This document shows, piece by piece, positions 23,044 to 34,617 of a stretch of 64,000 nt of DNA. The stretch covers positions 296,577,973-296,641,972 of the forward strand of contig JARDYH010000002.1 of NCBI GenBank assembly GCA_029215795.1. The letters run 5' to 3'. The notes under the pieces were generated by a model, which saw only the letters and a program-made list of their open reading frames with translations, had not been told where the DNA came from and searched no databases. The translations under genes were made by a program, and so were the position numbers. This DNA is from Anniella stebbinsi (taxonomy: Eukaryota; Chordata; Lepidosauria; Squamata; Anniellidae). Every line of letters begins with the position of its first letter. Position 1 is the first letter of the stretch.

Positions 23044-24189
23044 CTGACACAGAGAGTGAATCAGGACCATGGCAAGGGATCAGAATCGCACTCACACTTG
23101 CCTTCTATTCTCATGCAAAGGGAATGTTCCCATTGGCACCAGTAGGAACTTTTCCCTCTTTAAAGCAGATGATTCTGATTCAGAGCATGCTGGGAGCAAT
23201 TAAAAAGACTACAATTTTCCCCATAGCACAGTCCTCTGCTCTCTCGCCCAACAGCTTTTATTTTTAAAAAACCAACTACAGAAGGGCAAACTTGGGCTGT
23301 GACTTGACACCTTTGCTGCTCGTTCCCTTGAAACCTTGCAGCATCACAGTTGCAGGGTAGGAGCATTAATCTTCATTGCAGGAGGGAGCCCGAGCTTTCT
23401 CGCTGAAAAAGCCACAGTGCTGGTGGCCGTTCTTGTGGTCGAGCCCATACCCTGCCTTCCTGGCTTACTGTGTCTTGTCCTGGGCCTCGATCCGCCCCAG
23501 GAACGTTCTCCGCTTGAACCTGAAGGGAGGTCACCACCGATAGACAACGGAAAGACGGTGTTGACCTCGCAGCAAAGGGAAAAGCCGTGATAAGGCAGCT
23601 ACTTTTTAAACATGCACTTTCGTTGAAAAAGCCCATAGTGGCTGTGAGTTGGCGGCTGTGTCATATAAATGGCATAGTGACACTGAGCAGACACCACAGG
23701 GTATACAGCCCCTAGGTAGCAAATGCCATTCTTGTTCGGCCTTAGTTATCAAGGTGAAGGTAATAAGATATATAAGTAAAAATGGCAGTAACATGTAGTG
23801 AAGATGTTTTGAATGCAAGCTCATATTAATAAGACTCACATCTACACTACCCACCAGCACTGCTGTAATGTTTCAAAATGTCTATCTTTATAAGGAGCGC
23901 TTCCAGACTGAAGGCTCCTAGCGCTATCAGTCAAAAGATGTTTTTGTGTGGAAAGAAATAAGATGGAGGAAATGGTGGAAAAGCACAGGAGGATTGGGAT
24001 GATGATGACGATACCTGGACACTTCAAAACATTCTGTGAATGAGCCAGGACAAAAGCTTTATTTGGAATCAACCATTCGATCAGTATTATTTTTTCACAA
24101 ATGTTGTTTGCATGGGCACACCTGTGAGATCTTGCTGATTTCTTGTACGTAGTTAATTATCTCTCTGCAAGGCTATACCTCTATTGCAA

Positions 24190-24300
24190 GATATTGTATT
24201 TATTTATAGAACATATATATACTGCATTTCAGCTCCAAAAAGGTGGGTTACAACAATAAAATATCAATACAATTAAAAAGAAAAGCCAAAGCCAAAATAA
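24190..24300 (-). mobile_element. L2-type LINE 3' tail
   Basis: ATTTATTTATAGAACATATA followed by CTCCAAAAAGGTGGGTTACA and ACAATAAAATATC is the inverted L2-type end. Confidence 0.6.
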
Positions 24301-24316
24301 ACAAGATCATAACTAG

Positions 24317-24533
24317 ATTTATTTATTTCATTTAAATTCTGTCTTTTTTCCTCCATAAGAAATCCAACCCTCCTCCTCTTCTTTTTATCCTCACAAGAAC
24401 AGCCCTGTGAGGTAGGTTGGGCTAAGAGTCTGTGACTGGCCCCAAGTCACCTAGTGAGATCCCATGGCCGAGTGGGGAGTAGAACCCAGATCACCCAACT
24501 CCCAGTCCAACACTCTAACCACCACACCACACT
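24317..24533 (-). mobile_element. tRNA-derived SINE (MIR/CORE-like), copy 1
   Basis: On the minus strand it starts with GTGTGGTGTGGTGGTTAGAG (A-box type) and CTGGGTTCTACTCCCC (B-box), followed by a core with GTGACTTGGGGCCAGTCAC and ends with AAATAAATAAAT. A tRNA-like head, core and LINE-like tail are the standard layout of a SINE mobilised by L2. The other copy is at 40573-40812. Confidence 0.85.
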
Positions 24534-25696
24534 TAAAAACGAAAGCAATGAAGAGCAGCAAGGTGACTTCTTCATTGCCCTGCCAATGTGTTAACCTTTA
24601 GGGCAGGTTGCGCGGAGAGGGGTTATTTGGAAGGCCACATGCAGAACAGCTAGTTTTCTTTTAAAAGGATAAGGGACAGAAGTGTGGCTATCCCTCCCTG
24701 TCTATGACATGTGGAACAGATATTGCTTTATTTTCACTGGATCAGGGCTTGTGGGAGTATCGCATAAATGTTGAAATATGGTTGGAGCACCCTTTGTCTG
24801 ATCGTTTAATGTGGAGAACAAAAATTGGTCAATTTCAATTTAATCTACATGCAATGTGTCACACAGGTTAGCCTTTATGCTTTAGAAGAATTTTCGCAGT
24901 TCTAAAATGTGCTTATCCTCTAAACGTTGCAGGCAGTTGTTGTTTCAAGATCACTGAATTTCTTTATTCATTTGCCTGTTATTTAACATTCTAAAAGGTG
25001 CTCAAGGCATCCTGGTATGCATACATAATAACAACTTTTTTTCCTCCTCGTAGGCATTTAAAAGCTTTTTATAAAAAGAAAAGAAAGGAATGACAACAAG
25101 CACCTCATATTTGGTCAAATATTGACTTGGCAGTGCCTGTTTAAAATTAATATCATGCTTTGTGGATTGAACGAAAAGCATAGATACTGTGAGGGTTTTT
25201 ATTTTCCATTCTCATTTTGTTTGTTTAGCGTAGACCTATTCTAGCAAATACATACTGTAGAAATGAGGGGACAATATAGAGGCACCCTGCTGGGAAACAT
25301 TGTTCTCTAGAGAGTAATGCATCACGTTAACATTTCTAAACCTTCAATTTTTTATTGTGTGAGAAGGCTTTATTTTGTCACACATGTCACAGTGCCACAT
25401 TACCTTTTAATATTCAGATCTTGAGTGTTTTGCACTATGCCTTGTCAACAGCAATTGCAAAATAAATAATACATTGGGTGTATTTTTAGGAGGTGTGACA
25501 TTTTCTGTCTCTGCCTGGCAGTGTTTGAACACTCTTGTCAATAAGACAGCTAGCTGTTTGTCGGTTAACACCAGCTCTTTTCACAATACACATATAAACA
25601 GGCCCCAATCCTAGAAGTGTTTTCTGCCCTCACATGAATGGGACTTACAAGCAATTACAGGCCCAAAAGCTAGTTCTGAAAGTACATGTGTCACTG

Positions 25697-26432
25697 TGAG
25701 GTTATCCTCGACCACTTGCTGCTGCTGGCCCTGTTTCGCCTTTACTATTTAGGCCCCACAGCACCACAGCCCAGCAACCTGGCCTCCAGATAACTTCTTT
25801 GTTCCGCTGCCACCAGTACCTTCTCAGGTACACCCACAGACCACACCAGAAGATGGAATTAACAAGAATTTATTAATAAGAAATTGAGTGTCAACAAGCT
25901 TAATGGTTATTGCATATCGGTTACAAGGTTTCAATGCTTATTGGTTTCAGTCAGTACACTCTTAAATGGTTTCAAACTGTTTCTTATCTAAACATCTATT
26001 CCCTAAAATCTTATCTCAATCTCAATCAACACTCTTCTCATCTAATAATCCTGCTTCAGACTCTCTCTCAATACTCTCAGTTCTCTCAGTTCTCTCACAT
26101 CTCCCCCCATCAACCCTGTCAGCTCTCTCTGTCAGACACATATATACACTCCACTCCCTCTCTAGCTCCTCCCACTCTTACACAGCCAGCTAATCCAGGC
26201 ACTCCAACCAACCAGCCAATCAACACTCACCTTCCATTCAGGCACACAACCAGCCAATCACTCTATATTTACCAAGACCTATAACCACAAACAGTAAGTA
26301 CATTTTGGCCTAGTTATTTACTTTACCTGTTATTGTTATTGTTCTTAACCCTTTTAAAAGATATAAACAAATGTATATCACCAACAATAAACTTTGCAAT
26401 ATATTTACAACTACAAACAATAGAACATCACA
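25697..26432 (-). mobile_element. Possible solo LTR
   Basis: The stretch begins TGTGAGG and ends CATCACA, with the inverted TGTGA/TCACA ends of an LTR. On the minus strand a TATA-like TATATATG lies near 26140 and an AATAAA signal near 25872, in the proper order for U3-R-U5. No coding region or second LTR was found. The immediate flanks do not show a convincing target duplication. Many TCTCTCAG and CCAACCAGCCAATCA short repeats fill the putative U3. Could also be another dispersed repeat. Confidence 0.4.
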
Positions 26433-26484
26433 GTTATGTTCAAGAGAAAGCTGAGTGACTGTCTCCATCTTCACTTTGTGAAAG

Positions 26485-26567
26485 GTCCCTTATGTCAATG
26501 ATTCGTAAGAAGTCTCATCCAAACAGCAGTGTGACGAAGAAAGAAAAGGCGTCTTCGCAAGAAACAG
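26485..26567 (+). CDS. SHTN1: SHTN1 coding exon 5 of the window (basic segment)
   Basis: The acceptor is TTTGTGAAAG and the donor GTACTG. The first base completes the AGG arginine started in the previous exon. Encodes SLMSMIRKKSHPNSSVTKKE, then KASSQET, and one base of the next codon. The SLMSMIRK motif and the following K/S-rich stretch match shootin-1. The acceptor has a purine-rich lead and is weaker than its neighbours, but an alternative acceptor would break the phase. Confidence 0.94.
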
Positions 26568-27138
26568 GTACTGCACATTTTCCTGCCTGTAAAATGTATT
26601 ACTCTGTCAGAGCAATCACATGTCTGTACCTTCTAGGCACTTCCTTTAAATAAACAAACCTTCCATTTTAATAATCATCCCTGTTGACTGAAAATCAGGT
26701 TAGCGGAAACCAACAGGGATTTTTACAGTCTGCAAATAACTGTGGTGGTGTTACCAAAAAAAGAAGTAGCAGACTTGTGTATAATGACCAAATCCCGAAA
26801 GGCAAACTCTTCTGCCTGGCTGGACCTCCCTAACATGCTTAACCCAGTTTTCTGTTCTTGATTATTATTTTCAGTGTTGCTGCTACCTGCTTATTCATTA
26901 CGGTATGATGAAAGACCCAGTTTCGAACCTCCACTTGTCCATGACAACTTTGTTGTCCAATAGAACATAGGAACCCTGATTGGAAGCATAGTTAATGTGG
27001 GGTCCACAAAGCAGCACCCATGTGCACCATGACACCACCATATGCCTGTCATGGCGTCCACCAGGCTATCCGCTCTCCTCCACATCAGATTACTTGCCTT
27101 TTAAAAAAAAATGGCTAAAATGGAAAACAGACAGGATG

Positions 27139-27212
27139 GGGCTGTGTGGAGGGGGTGAAAAAAGAGAAGAGGGGGCCAAGAAGGGGGGGGGGTGGAAAGA
27201 GAGACAGTGCAA
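27139..27212 (+). repeat. Polypurine tract
   Basis: Nearly pure A/G with runs of five to ten G. Such tracts can form triplex DNA. Confidence 0.8.
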
Positions 27213-27352
27213 AACAAAGAGGGTTTGAAGGCTGTTATCCTGAGAAAAAGGTGGAGTGTTTGTGTTATGGTGGCGATTCGAGGAAAGTGTGTCCATTTAG
27301 ATGGTGATGCTGGGGAGAGAGAAAAAGAGATTTGGGTGAGGGAGAATCAGCT

Positions 27353-27384
<32 letters not shown>
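27353..27384. repeat. CA microsatellite
   Basis: About 15 CA units. Confidence 0.95.
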
Positions 27385-27387
<3 letters not shown>

Positions 27388-27769
27388 AAAGAGTTTGCAT
27401 TCTGTAAAATGGGTTTCTGTTGGACTTGAAAACTGTGGGTTCAAAGGAGTGGCTTTGCATTTACGGCTTAGAGTCCTCCTGTGCCTTGTACTTAGGATCC
27501 TGGGCAAGTTACTTGTCTCCCAGCATCATCAGTTTGCCTACTGTGAAATGATTGTTTGATTGGCCCTGCCCATCATGACATCCCTTTTTTAAATGCCCAT
27601 ATTCCCCCCATGGCAACGATTTTGTGACAGCACCCAGAACACTTCCTCCAAAACCCAAATGTGCCTGTGGGCACACAACTCAAATTACACTGACGACCAC
27701 TTTTACATTTGTATCAATTAAAAGAAATCTCTATTCTTCAGTATCCACAAAATTCCCAGGATGACCTTG

Positions 27770-28280
27770 GTCCAGGGTGGGGGAAAAAATATTACACTGC
27801 CTTGAATTCTTTAGAGAAAAGGCAGGCTGCCTGTTCGCTACCAGGCCAACTTTAATGTTCTAGTACTAGTGTACAAAGCCCTAAACAACTTGGGACAAAG
27901 ACACCTGAGAGAGCACCTTCTTACAAACCTGCCCGGTCACTGCAGTCATCTAAGGGCATGTTCCTGGTGGTTCTACATACACCTATGGTTTAATTGGAGT
28001 CCACCAGGAGAAAAGCCTTCAGTGTGATAGCCCCTCTTCCTATGGAATTCCCTGCCTTTGGAGGTCAGGCAGGCACGAACTTTGCTTTACTTTCTGTGCC
28101 TCCTGAAAATGTTGCCCCAGGATGCTTTCCTTGAATGACCAGCCGCGGTTTTATTTAAACCTTGTTCTTTTAAAAATGTAAATTTTAATGGTGTTTTAAT
28201 TCTGTAATTCTATTTGTTCACTGCTCCGAAACTGTTGGATAGTAATCGGTTTATAAATATTTTAAATAAAAAAACAAAAC
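27770..28280 (+). mobile_element. L2-type LINE 3' end
   Basis: Contains the decayed C terminus (CTAGTGTACAAAGCCCTAAA CAACTTGGGACAAAG, equivalent to LVYKALNNLGQ, and CCTATGGAATTCCCTGCC, equivalent to LWNSLP) and then an AT-rich 3' UTR ending in TTTTAAATAAAAAAAC. Confidence 0.85.
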
Positions 28281-28816
28281 ACCATAAATGTAATAAATAG
28301 ATAAAAGCATCTTTGTTTCCATTTTAGTTCAGTATTTCCTTTAACCTATTCTCTAGTAATCCCCTTTTTCTTATTGTGTTCCACAATATACATTGTTATC
28401 TTCTCCTTCTCTCTATAGTACCATGGGTTTGCACCTCCATCTCTCTTACCCCCTCTTCTTTTTCTCAGACTCATAGGCCCTTGTGCCCATGTTATTCCCT
28501 TTTTAAAAATTATTCTCTTAATTCAGCCAGTCTAAAAAAAACATATTCAGAGCCACAACCATAAAACAGCAGCATGGCCAATAAAACATGTGAATTAAAA
28601 GCCATTCAAACAGGTGGTTTTCAAAGCCCTTTTCAATACCATAACTGAGGAAGCCATCTGCGCACCCCTTGGCCCCTCAACTTCATTCCTACTTTCCTTC
28701 TGACAAGCCCCACAATTACAGCTGCAAATGTTTGACAGCTCTGTGTAGCCCAGGAGAGTCCATATGGAGCTGTCTGTTGCAGCCAGGGATCATAGGCTGG
28801 CTGCTCATGTTGTTGT

Positions 28817-28818
28817 TG

Positions 28819-28856
<38 letters not shown>

Positions 28857-28857
28857 C
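28817..28857. repeat. GAT microsatellite
   Basis: About 13 GAT units after GTTGTTGTTGTG. Confidence 0.95.
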
Positions 28858-29264
28858 AGTACTTGCATTTTTTTAAACATCTCGTTAATTGCCGCATGTC
28901 TAGTCGCATCCATTCTGATTAGAACTTTTGCACTTTTCTTTGAACCTGTGTGCATTTGACGCTGCATGCTAATAGGATACATCTTTCACTGGAATTGCTG
29001 GGCACTCATGCCTCTCTTTGTAAACAACATCTTCCCCTCATCTGCCTGCACCCATGTGCTAACTCAGGATAACACTTCATGAATCTGACCAAGTGAGCTC
29101 TGGCCCATCAGACATTTATGCCATGATCAAAGTGCCTCAGGATTTTTAGGGAGCAATCCTATGCACACTCTCTTGGGAGTCAGTTGTCATGATTCCCCTG
29201 GGTGATTCTTCATCAGAGGACGAGCTTGAACCTTCAGAACCAGATGTCCCCAGAGAATAGGGTC

Positions 29265-29612
29265 CCCTCTACAAGGATTCGCTTTTGCGCCTGGTTAGCC
29301 GATTATGCGCATAATCACAGAAGCGCATTTACACCTAATCCCTCTGCACGAGAGGCGGCGAGAGGCGGCAAAGCGCATTAACGGATATCCAAAATGCGGT
29401 TTACAAGTAGTTAATGCACATAAGCGCATATTCACACAGTCAAAATGCGCTTTAACGGACAGAGCAAAATAAAGCTCGCGATTTAACGTGCGTTCGATAA
29501 TGCGCATAATCGGAGAGATAATGCGCCTCTACGCCCCATTTGCGCTCCGCTGGTGTGGAGGTAAATTTTTTAATGAGACAAAGAGCATTAAACCTCTCGT
29601 GAAGAGGCACCC
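29265..29612. mobile_element. GCGC-palindrome island, probable MITE
   Basis: About 350 bp containing nine or more GCGC sites, in a region otherwise nearly free of CpG. GATTATGCGCATAATC (29301-29316) is a perfect palindrome, and GATAATGCGCATAATC (29496-29511) nearly repeats it. AAGCGCATT, AATGCGCTTTAAC and similar words occur in both orientations. The borders AGGGTCCCCTCT and AGAGGCACCCT are imperfect inverse complements. No ORF with homology. Confidence 0.5.
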
Positions 29613-30929
29613 TAGGTCGCTTCAGAAGACCCAGCACTACTCAAGATGATCCTGGGCCCTCATAGGTGATGCTTTCAGATCTGCCTCCTCAAGAAGCAGA
29701 GACCTCAGTTTTTGAGGTGGAGGGGGATGCTGAGCCACCACCTAGTCCCTGAGAACACAGATGCCTTAAAATTCAGGCTCACATGGTGGCCAGGCAAAAG
29801 TGTTCTATTCGTTGAAGAGGGCACCTTTTGATTAAATGACTCCTTGAGAGTAGGGCCTTCCTTGTGAGGAGAACTTCTTACCCAAGCCTCTGATATAGTG
29901 CAGCTGAGTCCTAAGTGGGGCTTTGGAAGCACCAACATATAAGCTCTCAGTGAATACTTAGTAGTTGCTGAAACAATACCTTGACTCACTTCCTAGTATG
30001 TTGAACGCTTGCTTCCCAGACTGATTCTCTGTGCTGCTTTTCTTTGGGCTCCTTCTAGGCTCTCATCTTTGGACAGTTTTTGTGTTGGACTGTTTATCAG
30101 AGTTTTGACCTTACCTATGCCTCAGACCCTTCTTTTGGAATTATGCTTCTTGACTGGTAATACTTACTGTGCTCTTGACCTTTGCCTGCTTACAGAGCTC
30201 TGCTTTGAACCACCCTCTTGCTGGACTAAAACAAACTTTACCTGTCTGCTGACTAGCTATCACATATTGCTTTATGTTGAACCTGACTTGGTTATAGCAG
30301 GACATCAGTCTACTTCAGGGGTGGACTGTCTTTGGGAGGTTTGGGGCCATTTGCACCACTGGATTCTCCCACCCCTGTAGGCTGCACTCTGCTGGATGAT
30401 CTGAAAATTATTATTATTATTTTAAAAAACTGGGGGGGGGGGGATGGTATCTGCAGCACTATAGAGCTCCCAAATGGTCAAATTTAACTTGTTGGCAAGC
30501 TAGATTTGACTCATTTAGGGCTCTATAGCAGCTTCTTTGCAAGCTAGACTTGCCCTCTTTGGTGATACAGACACTATGTTTTCCTCAGTTTTGGGGGGCA
30601 GCAGGGCCCACATGCAGTATATAGGCCATGTGTTGATTTATTTGAATGTAATGGGAAACCTGCCTAGATTTGTACTGTTCACTGTTTTTGTATGAGCAGA
30701 GCATGCTTTTGGTTTAATTAGTAGTAGTAACAGTTTATTTGTGTAGCAAAAGCCATTACAATAAACAAAGCACATAAAGAAAATAGTACAAAAACCAAGA
30801 GCATGTTACTCATCCATTTAAAACTATGACAAAGCAGCCCCGAATTGGTGGGCCTCCATCCTTGCAGCTCTATTTACAGAAATCAATAATAGTGGACACT
30901 TCCCCCCGCAATGAAATATAAGTATAGTG

Positions 30930-31230
30930 GTCCCCATAGTAAAAAAAGGCAACCCTAATAACCCAGCCGACTACCGCCCAATCAGTCTGCTGGATATTTC
31001 ATCTAAAATTTATTCCGGCTATCTATTAAAGAAATTAAACCACTGGCTTGAGGCTAGCGAACTGATTGCAGACTAACAGGCAGGCTTTCACTGCAACCGC
31101 TCAACAATCGATCACTGTTTCATCCTCTCTCACTTGGTGCATAAATATGTAAAACTGAAGCGCAGACGCTTATATGTGGTATTTATTGATTTTTCAGCGG
31201 CATTCGGTTTAATTAGTAAATTTTAGCAGC
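30930..31230 (+). pseudogene. Reverse transcriptase fragment of a second LINE clade
   Basis: Reads NPADYRPISLLDISSKIYSG and YLLKKLNHWLEASELIAD, a stop, QAGFHCNRSTIDHCFILSHL and LYVVFIDFSAAFGL. These are RT motifs 1, 2 and A, but unlike the L2 or L1 copies in this window; the STIDHC and ISSKIY words are reminiscent of R4/Dong-type LINEs (uncertain). It is a dead fragment with at least one stop; the second catalytic aspartate of motif A is changed (FG for FD). Confidence 0.8.
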
Positions 31231-31369
31231 TTTGTCCTCATTTAACTTGCACAATAAAATTATTGTTCTCAATCGTCATTAACGACTTAAAATTCATGTT
31301 TCCTATTCTTCATAGATAAATAGGTTTTTAGGTTTACGCAGATGGTCTTTTTAAAGCCTAACTTTAAAT

Positions 31370-31510
31370 AAGGTACAATTTGATTTGTACCCCACCTTTC
31401 TACAAAAAAAATGGACTCAAGGTGGCTTACATGCAGAATTAAAATGGATTAAATTTTAGAATATAAAATAATAAAGCAAATAAGTAAAATATAATATAAA
31501 TTTTAAAATA
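31370..31510 (-). mobile_element. L2-type LINE 3' tail
   Basis: TTGTACCCCACCTTTCTACA and CTCAAGGTGGCTTACATGCA are the inverted end found next to other L2 tails here, followed by AT-rich sequence. Confidence 0.55.
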
Positions 31511-31719
31511 GAGGCCAGATAGGCAATGTTTTTGGTCTGTGGGCACATTCAACAATTTGAGAAACTGGCTGCCTTGGCCCCAAAGTCTGAGTACAATTCA
31601 GACATGGGGTCCAAGCCCAAACACATTAAACAATTATTTTGAACCCATAGTTTTCAGCATCAACAGAAGTCTATTTCATAGCAATCCTAGTTGCTGGTAA
31701 GAAAATGTGTTAGTCAAAA

Positions 31720-31741
31720 AAGGGGGTGGGTGGGTGGGGGT
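31720..31741 (+). repeat. G-quadruplex motif
   Basis: Four G-runs (31722-31726, 31728-31730, 31732-31734, 31736-31740) separated by single T residues. Confidence 0.8.
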
Positions 31742-33243
31742 AAAGCGTCTTGGTGGACCAAGAAGGGTGTCCAGAGGCACATTGGTGCCCATTGGCACCA
31801 TGTTAACTACCCCAGATAGAGGCTAATACTTTTCTGCAAATGACTAATAAATAGAACAAATCTAAATAGCATGTCCCAGAATTCCATATGCCCCATATAA
31901 TGAATTGTCATGATCTAATTCAATGTCTCTACTCACCTCTCCTAGAATATCGATATGTTCATATGAAGTTTTACATTCTTTTGGGAAGGAGCTTTTAGTT
32001 TCATTTCAGGTGTGAACATTTTTCATGTCAGGGACATGTTGTTTTAATAATTCTCTACCTTGTATTTCTAATGTGCAAAAAAAAAACACTTGATGATCAC
32101 TACCATATTCATCCTCATAACAGTCTTGTTGAGGATTTTGTTTACATTTTACAACTGGGGATCTGAAGTGTTATTTTTCAAAGCTAACTACTGAGTCCAT
32201 TGGAAGGTTGTCAAAGGCTTTATCCCCTTGATAGCACTCTGTCTTGAATATTTAGGGTCTTTTGTTCTTGCACAATTCAAGGTCATGTTATACTATTTAG
32301 TACTTGCAACCTTTTATATTTAACAAGATATACATAATATCACAGCCTTGCACTCCGTATTAGTCTGGTTACTTGCCGTCACTGTGGTGGATTAGACTCT
32401 ACGCTTCACTCATAAGCATTCACTAGAAAGAGGAAAAAATCCATTCTTTTAACTTCACTTTAACTACCGTGATCATAGTAGTTAAAGGTATGGGGAGCTG
32501 ATCAGTCTTTAAAATCCCCTACAGAGTTTATCACGATCTGTGAGATTAACCAGAAATCCAATATAGAGTGTACCATTAGTATATAAGTTAAAATGGTATA
32601 TATTGCACAGTTATAGCATGGTGTGTTTCCAAATTGTAGGATGTATTCTCTTGAAATGTAACCTGAACATCATCTGGAAGCACTGGCTTTTGGTGGCTAA
32701 AGACTGGTGTAGAACGGGAAGGGAGGGAGGTTAAGCTGGTATTTTCATTTTGTTTGGATTTGTTGGAGGGGACTATTTAATATTGTGTATGGTGACTGTT
32801 TATTTTTATGAGTATTCATTTATTTTTTGAAGTGCCAAACCACATGTGTGACTTTAGACATATAAAAAATAGGGACGCCCTTCTTAAGCTTAAATTAGCA
32901 AGCATGTTTATGCATACTTGAATATAGGCTCATATTGCCTTCTTCCCAACTTCATCCTTATCCTCATTCATTTGACCAACTCTTCTTGATACATTTCCCA
33001 TAGTGGTATATAAATATGAATTGGGCATTCCAGATTTGACTTTGGATAATTCCTCATTTAACTGATTAAGTTGGGATTATCAAATATAAGGACTATGTGA
33101 AATAATGCAAACAACATTTTTTCAGAACCTGCTAGAAGAATACAACACAACTTAATAGTAGGTCAAAGCATTTAGTAGAGTAGCTGGATTATGCTAAGAT
33201 TTCCATAAGCTAGTTATGTAATAATGTAAACTCACTGGCATGC

Positions 33244-33676
33244 CAGTAGGGATGTACAGATTTCATAAAATCTGTTCTGTCTACATTTCACAGATTGTCA
33301 GGTGCCTTTCGTTCCATTGTCCACTCGTTAACAGAATCAATTTTTCCCCGATTTCTCAAATTTGCACAAATACGCATTGTGCAAATTCACACTTTTTAAA
33401 ATGCGCAGCAACAACCACCACCCCTTCCGTATGTGCATTTTCATGCTTTAGTCTATGGGGGATGTGTGCATTTTTGGCTGGTGTTTTCTTTAAAAAAACC
33501 CATGTTTTTCTGTGAATAAATTTGCATAACATTCCAGAAATTTAAAAAATGGTTCAGCAAGTCTAGAGAATATGTACGACTCAGGAAATGTGGGTCTGCT
33601 GCAGAATCTGTGAGTTGGATTCATAGAAATCCAAACTCATTTGATTCCATGGCGGATTTTGCCAGCATCCCTACTG
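33244..33676. mobile_element. Short TIR element, 433 bp
   Basis: CAGTAGGGATG (33244-33254) and CATCCCTACTG (33666-33676) are exact inverse complements, with ATGC on both outer sides. The inside is AT-rich with TTTGCACAAATACGCATTGT and similar words. The CAG-starting end is hAT-like, but an 8-bp target duplication is not evident. Confidence 0.65.
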
Positions 33677-33849
33677 ATGCCAGGGAGTTGTGACTTTGCT
33701 TAGGAAGACCCTTCTGTGATTCCAGTTGTTTCATTTCCTCACCTTGCTCCCGCTAACCCCAGCCAACAGCAGAACATTTCTTCCACCCAGCAGTTTGCAT
33801 TGCACTTTCAAAACTTTAGCTGCTTTCTGTTTATGGCTCACTCGACTGT

Positions 33850-34185
33850 GTATGCTAGATGTTGTGGGGTCCCTGGTGGGCTGGTGAATGGATTACCCTG
33901 CCTCACAGTTGAGTGTCGAGTGTTCAGAAACTTCAGCTGGTGCAGAATGCTCCAGAATCTGAAGTATGTGACTCTGTTGTTATACCAAATAACACTGGCT
34001 GCCAATCCATTGGAAAATGCTGATTACCACCCTTAGAGCCCCAAGTGGCTTATTGTTATTTGGAAGCATAAAACTAAATACTTACATGCATATTCATTTT
34101 TTAATTGTGTTTGATTATTTTTAATTGTAATTCTAAGCCACCTTGGGCATCACATATCATTGGTGTTTGAATATTAATAATGATG
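33850..34185 (+). mobile_element. L2-type LINE 3' end fragment
   Basis: AAACTTCAGCTGGTGCAGAA TGCTCC (KLQLVQNA), CTGGCTGCCAATCCATTGGA, then a 3' UTR with TAAGCCACCTTGGGCATCAC and an imperfect ATAATGATGATA tail. Highly eroded. Confidence 0.75.
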
Positions 34186-34510
34186 ATATAATAATGATTA
34201 TTTACTACAACAACAACAACTACTACCACCATTTGCCTTCCAACTTGGTGATTCTGCATTCCACTCTTAACACTCCTGTGATGCATTTTGGGAATCAATG
34301 ATCTAAGGAACATAGTAGTTCTACCTTCAGCACTATGATGGTATGAGTCAGGAAGGCTGGCTTTTTTTCTTTTTCTTTTTTACCCCTGACTTTTGTTTTC
34401 ACCAACTTTCAGTAAAGGGAAAGCAAAAGCAACTCATATAAGGAAGTAGTAAACTCTCTAACAGGAACATTCACTAGTTTTAATTTGACTTTTTTACTTG
34501 TTGGAAACAG

Positions 34511-34617
34511 GAGAAGTAACAGATCTGAAGAGACAAGCTGTGGAAGAAATGATGGATAGAATTAAAAAGGGAGTTCACCTTCGACCTGTTAATCAGACCA
34601 ACCGTTCTAAGACAAAG
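34511..34617 (+). CDS. SHTN1: SHTN1 coding exon 6 of the window (DLKRQAVEEMMDRIKKGVHL core)
   Basis: The acceptor is GTTGGAAACAG and the donor GTTTGT. It completes a glycine codon and encodes 35 more residues, EVTDLKRQAVEEMMDRIKKG and VHLRPVNQTNRSKTK. This is the most conserved block of shootin-1 in the window and nearly identical to my memory of the mammalian protein. It ends on a codon boundary, in phase with the exon at 35347, only 729 bases downstream. The donor GTTTGT is not optimal. Confidence 0.96.

Larger units (their letters stand above)
18119..26484 (+). other. SHTN1: SHTN1 intron (8.4 kb)
   Basis: It contains the 17-bp TIR element (18955-19499), an L2 3' end (22690-22884), an AAT microsatellite, a short minus-strand L2 tail, a tRNA-derived SINE (24317-24533) and a possible solo LTR (25697-26432). 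19500-22680 and 24540-25690 show nothing that I recognise. 22905-23640 is somewhat GC-richer, with several overlapping short ORFs, but without conserved protein sequence. Confidence 0.85.
26568..34510 (+). other. SHTN1: SHTN1 intron (7.9 kb)
   Basis: Holds a polypurine tract and CA repeat (27139-27384), an L2 3' end (27770-28280), a GAT microsatellite, the GCGC-palindrome island (29265-29612), a reverse transcriptase fragment (30930-31230), a G4-forming motif (31722-31740), a short-TIR element (33244-33676) and an L2 fragment (33850-34185). 29620-30390 is mid-GC and may be old LTR or transposon sequence around the island, but I cannot assign it. 31750-33230 shows nothing recognisable. Confidence 0.8.

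Noticed and set aside
26041..26284. A serine/proline-rich ORF of 124 codons (25910-26284)
   Set aside because: Derived from CT-rich short repeats within the possible LTR; no domain.
28716..28982. ORF with a run of histidines
   Set aside because: The histidines are a translated GAT/ATC microsatellite; the rest has no homology.
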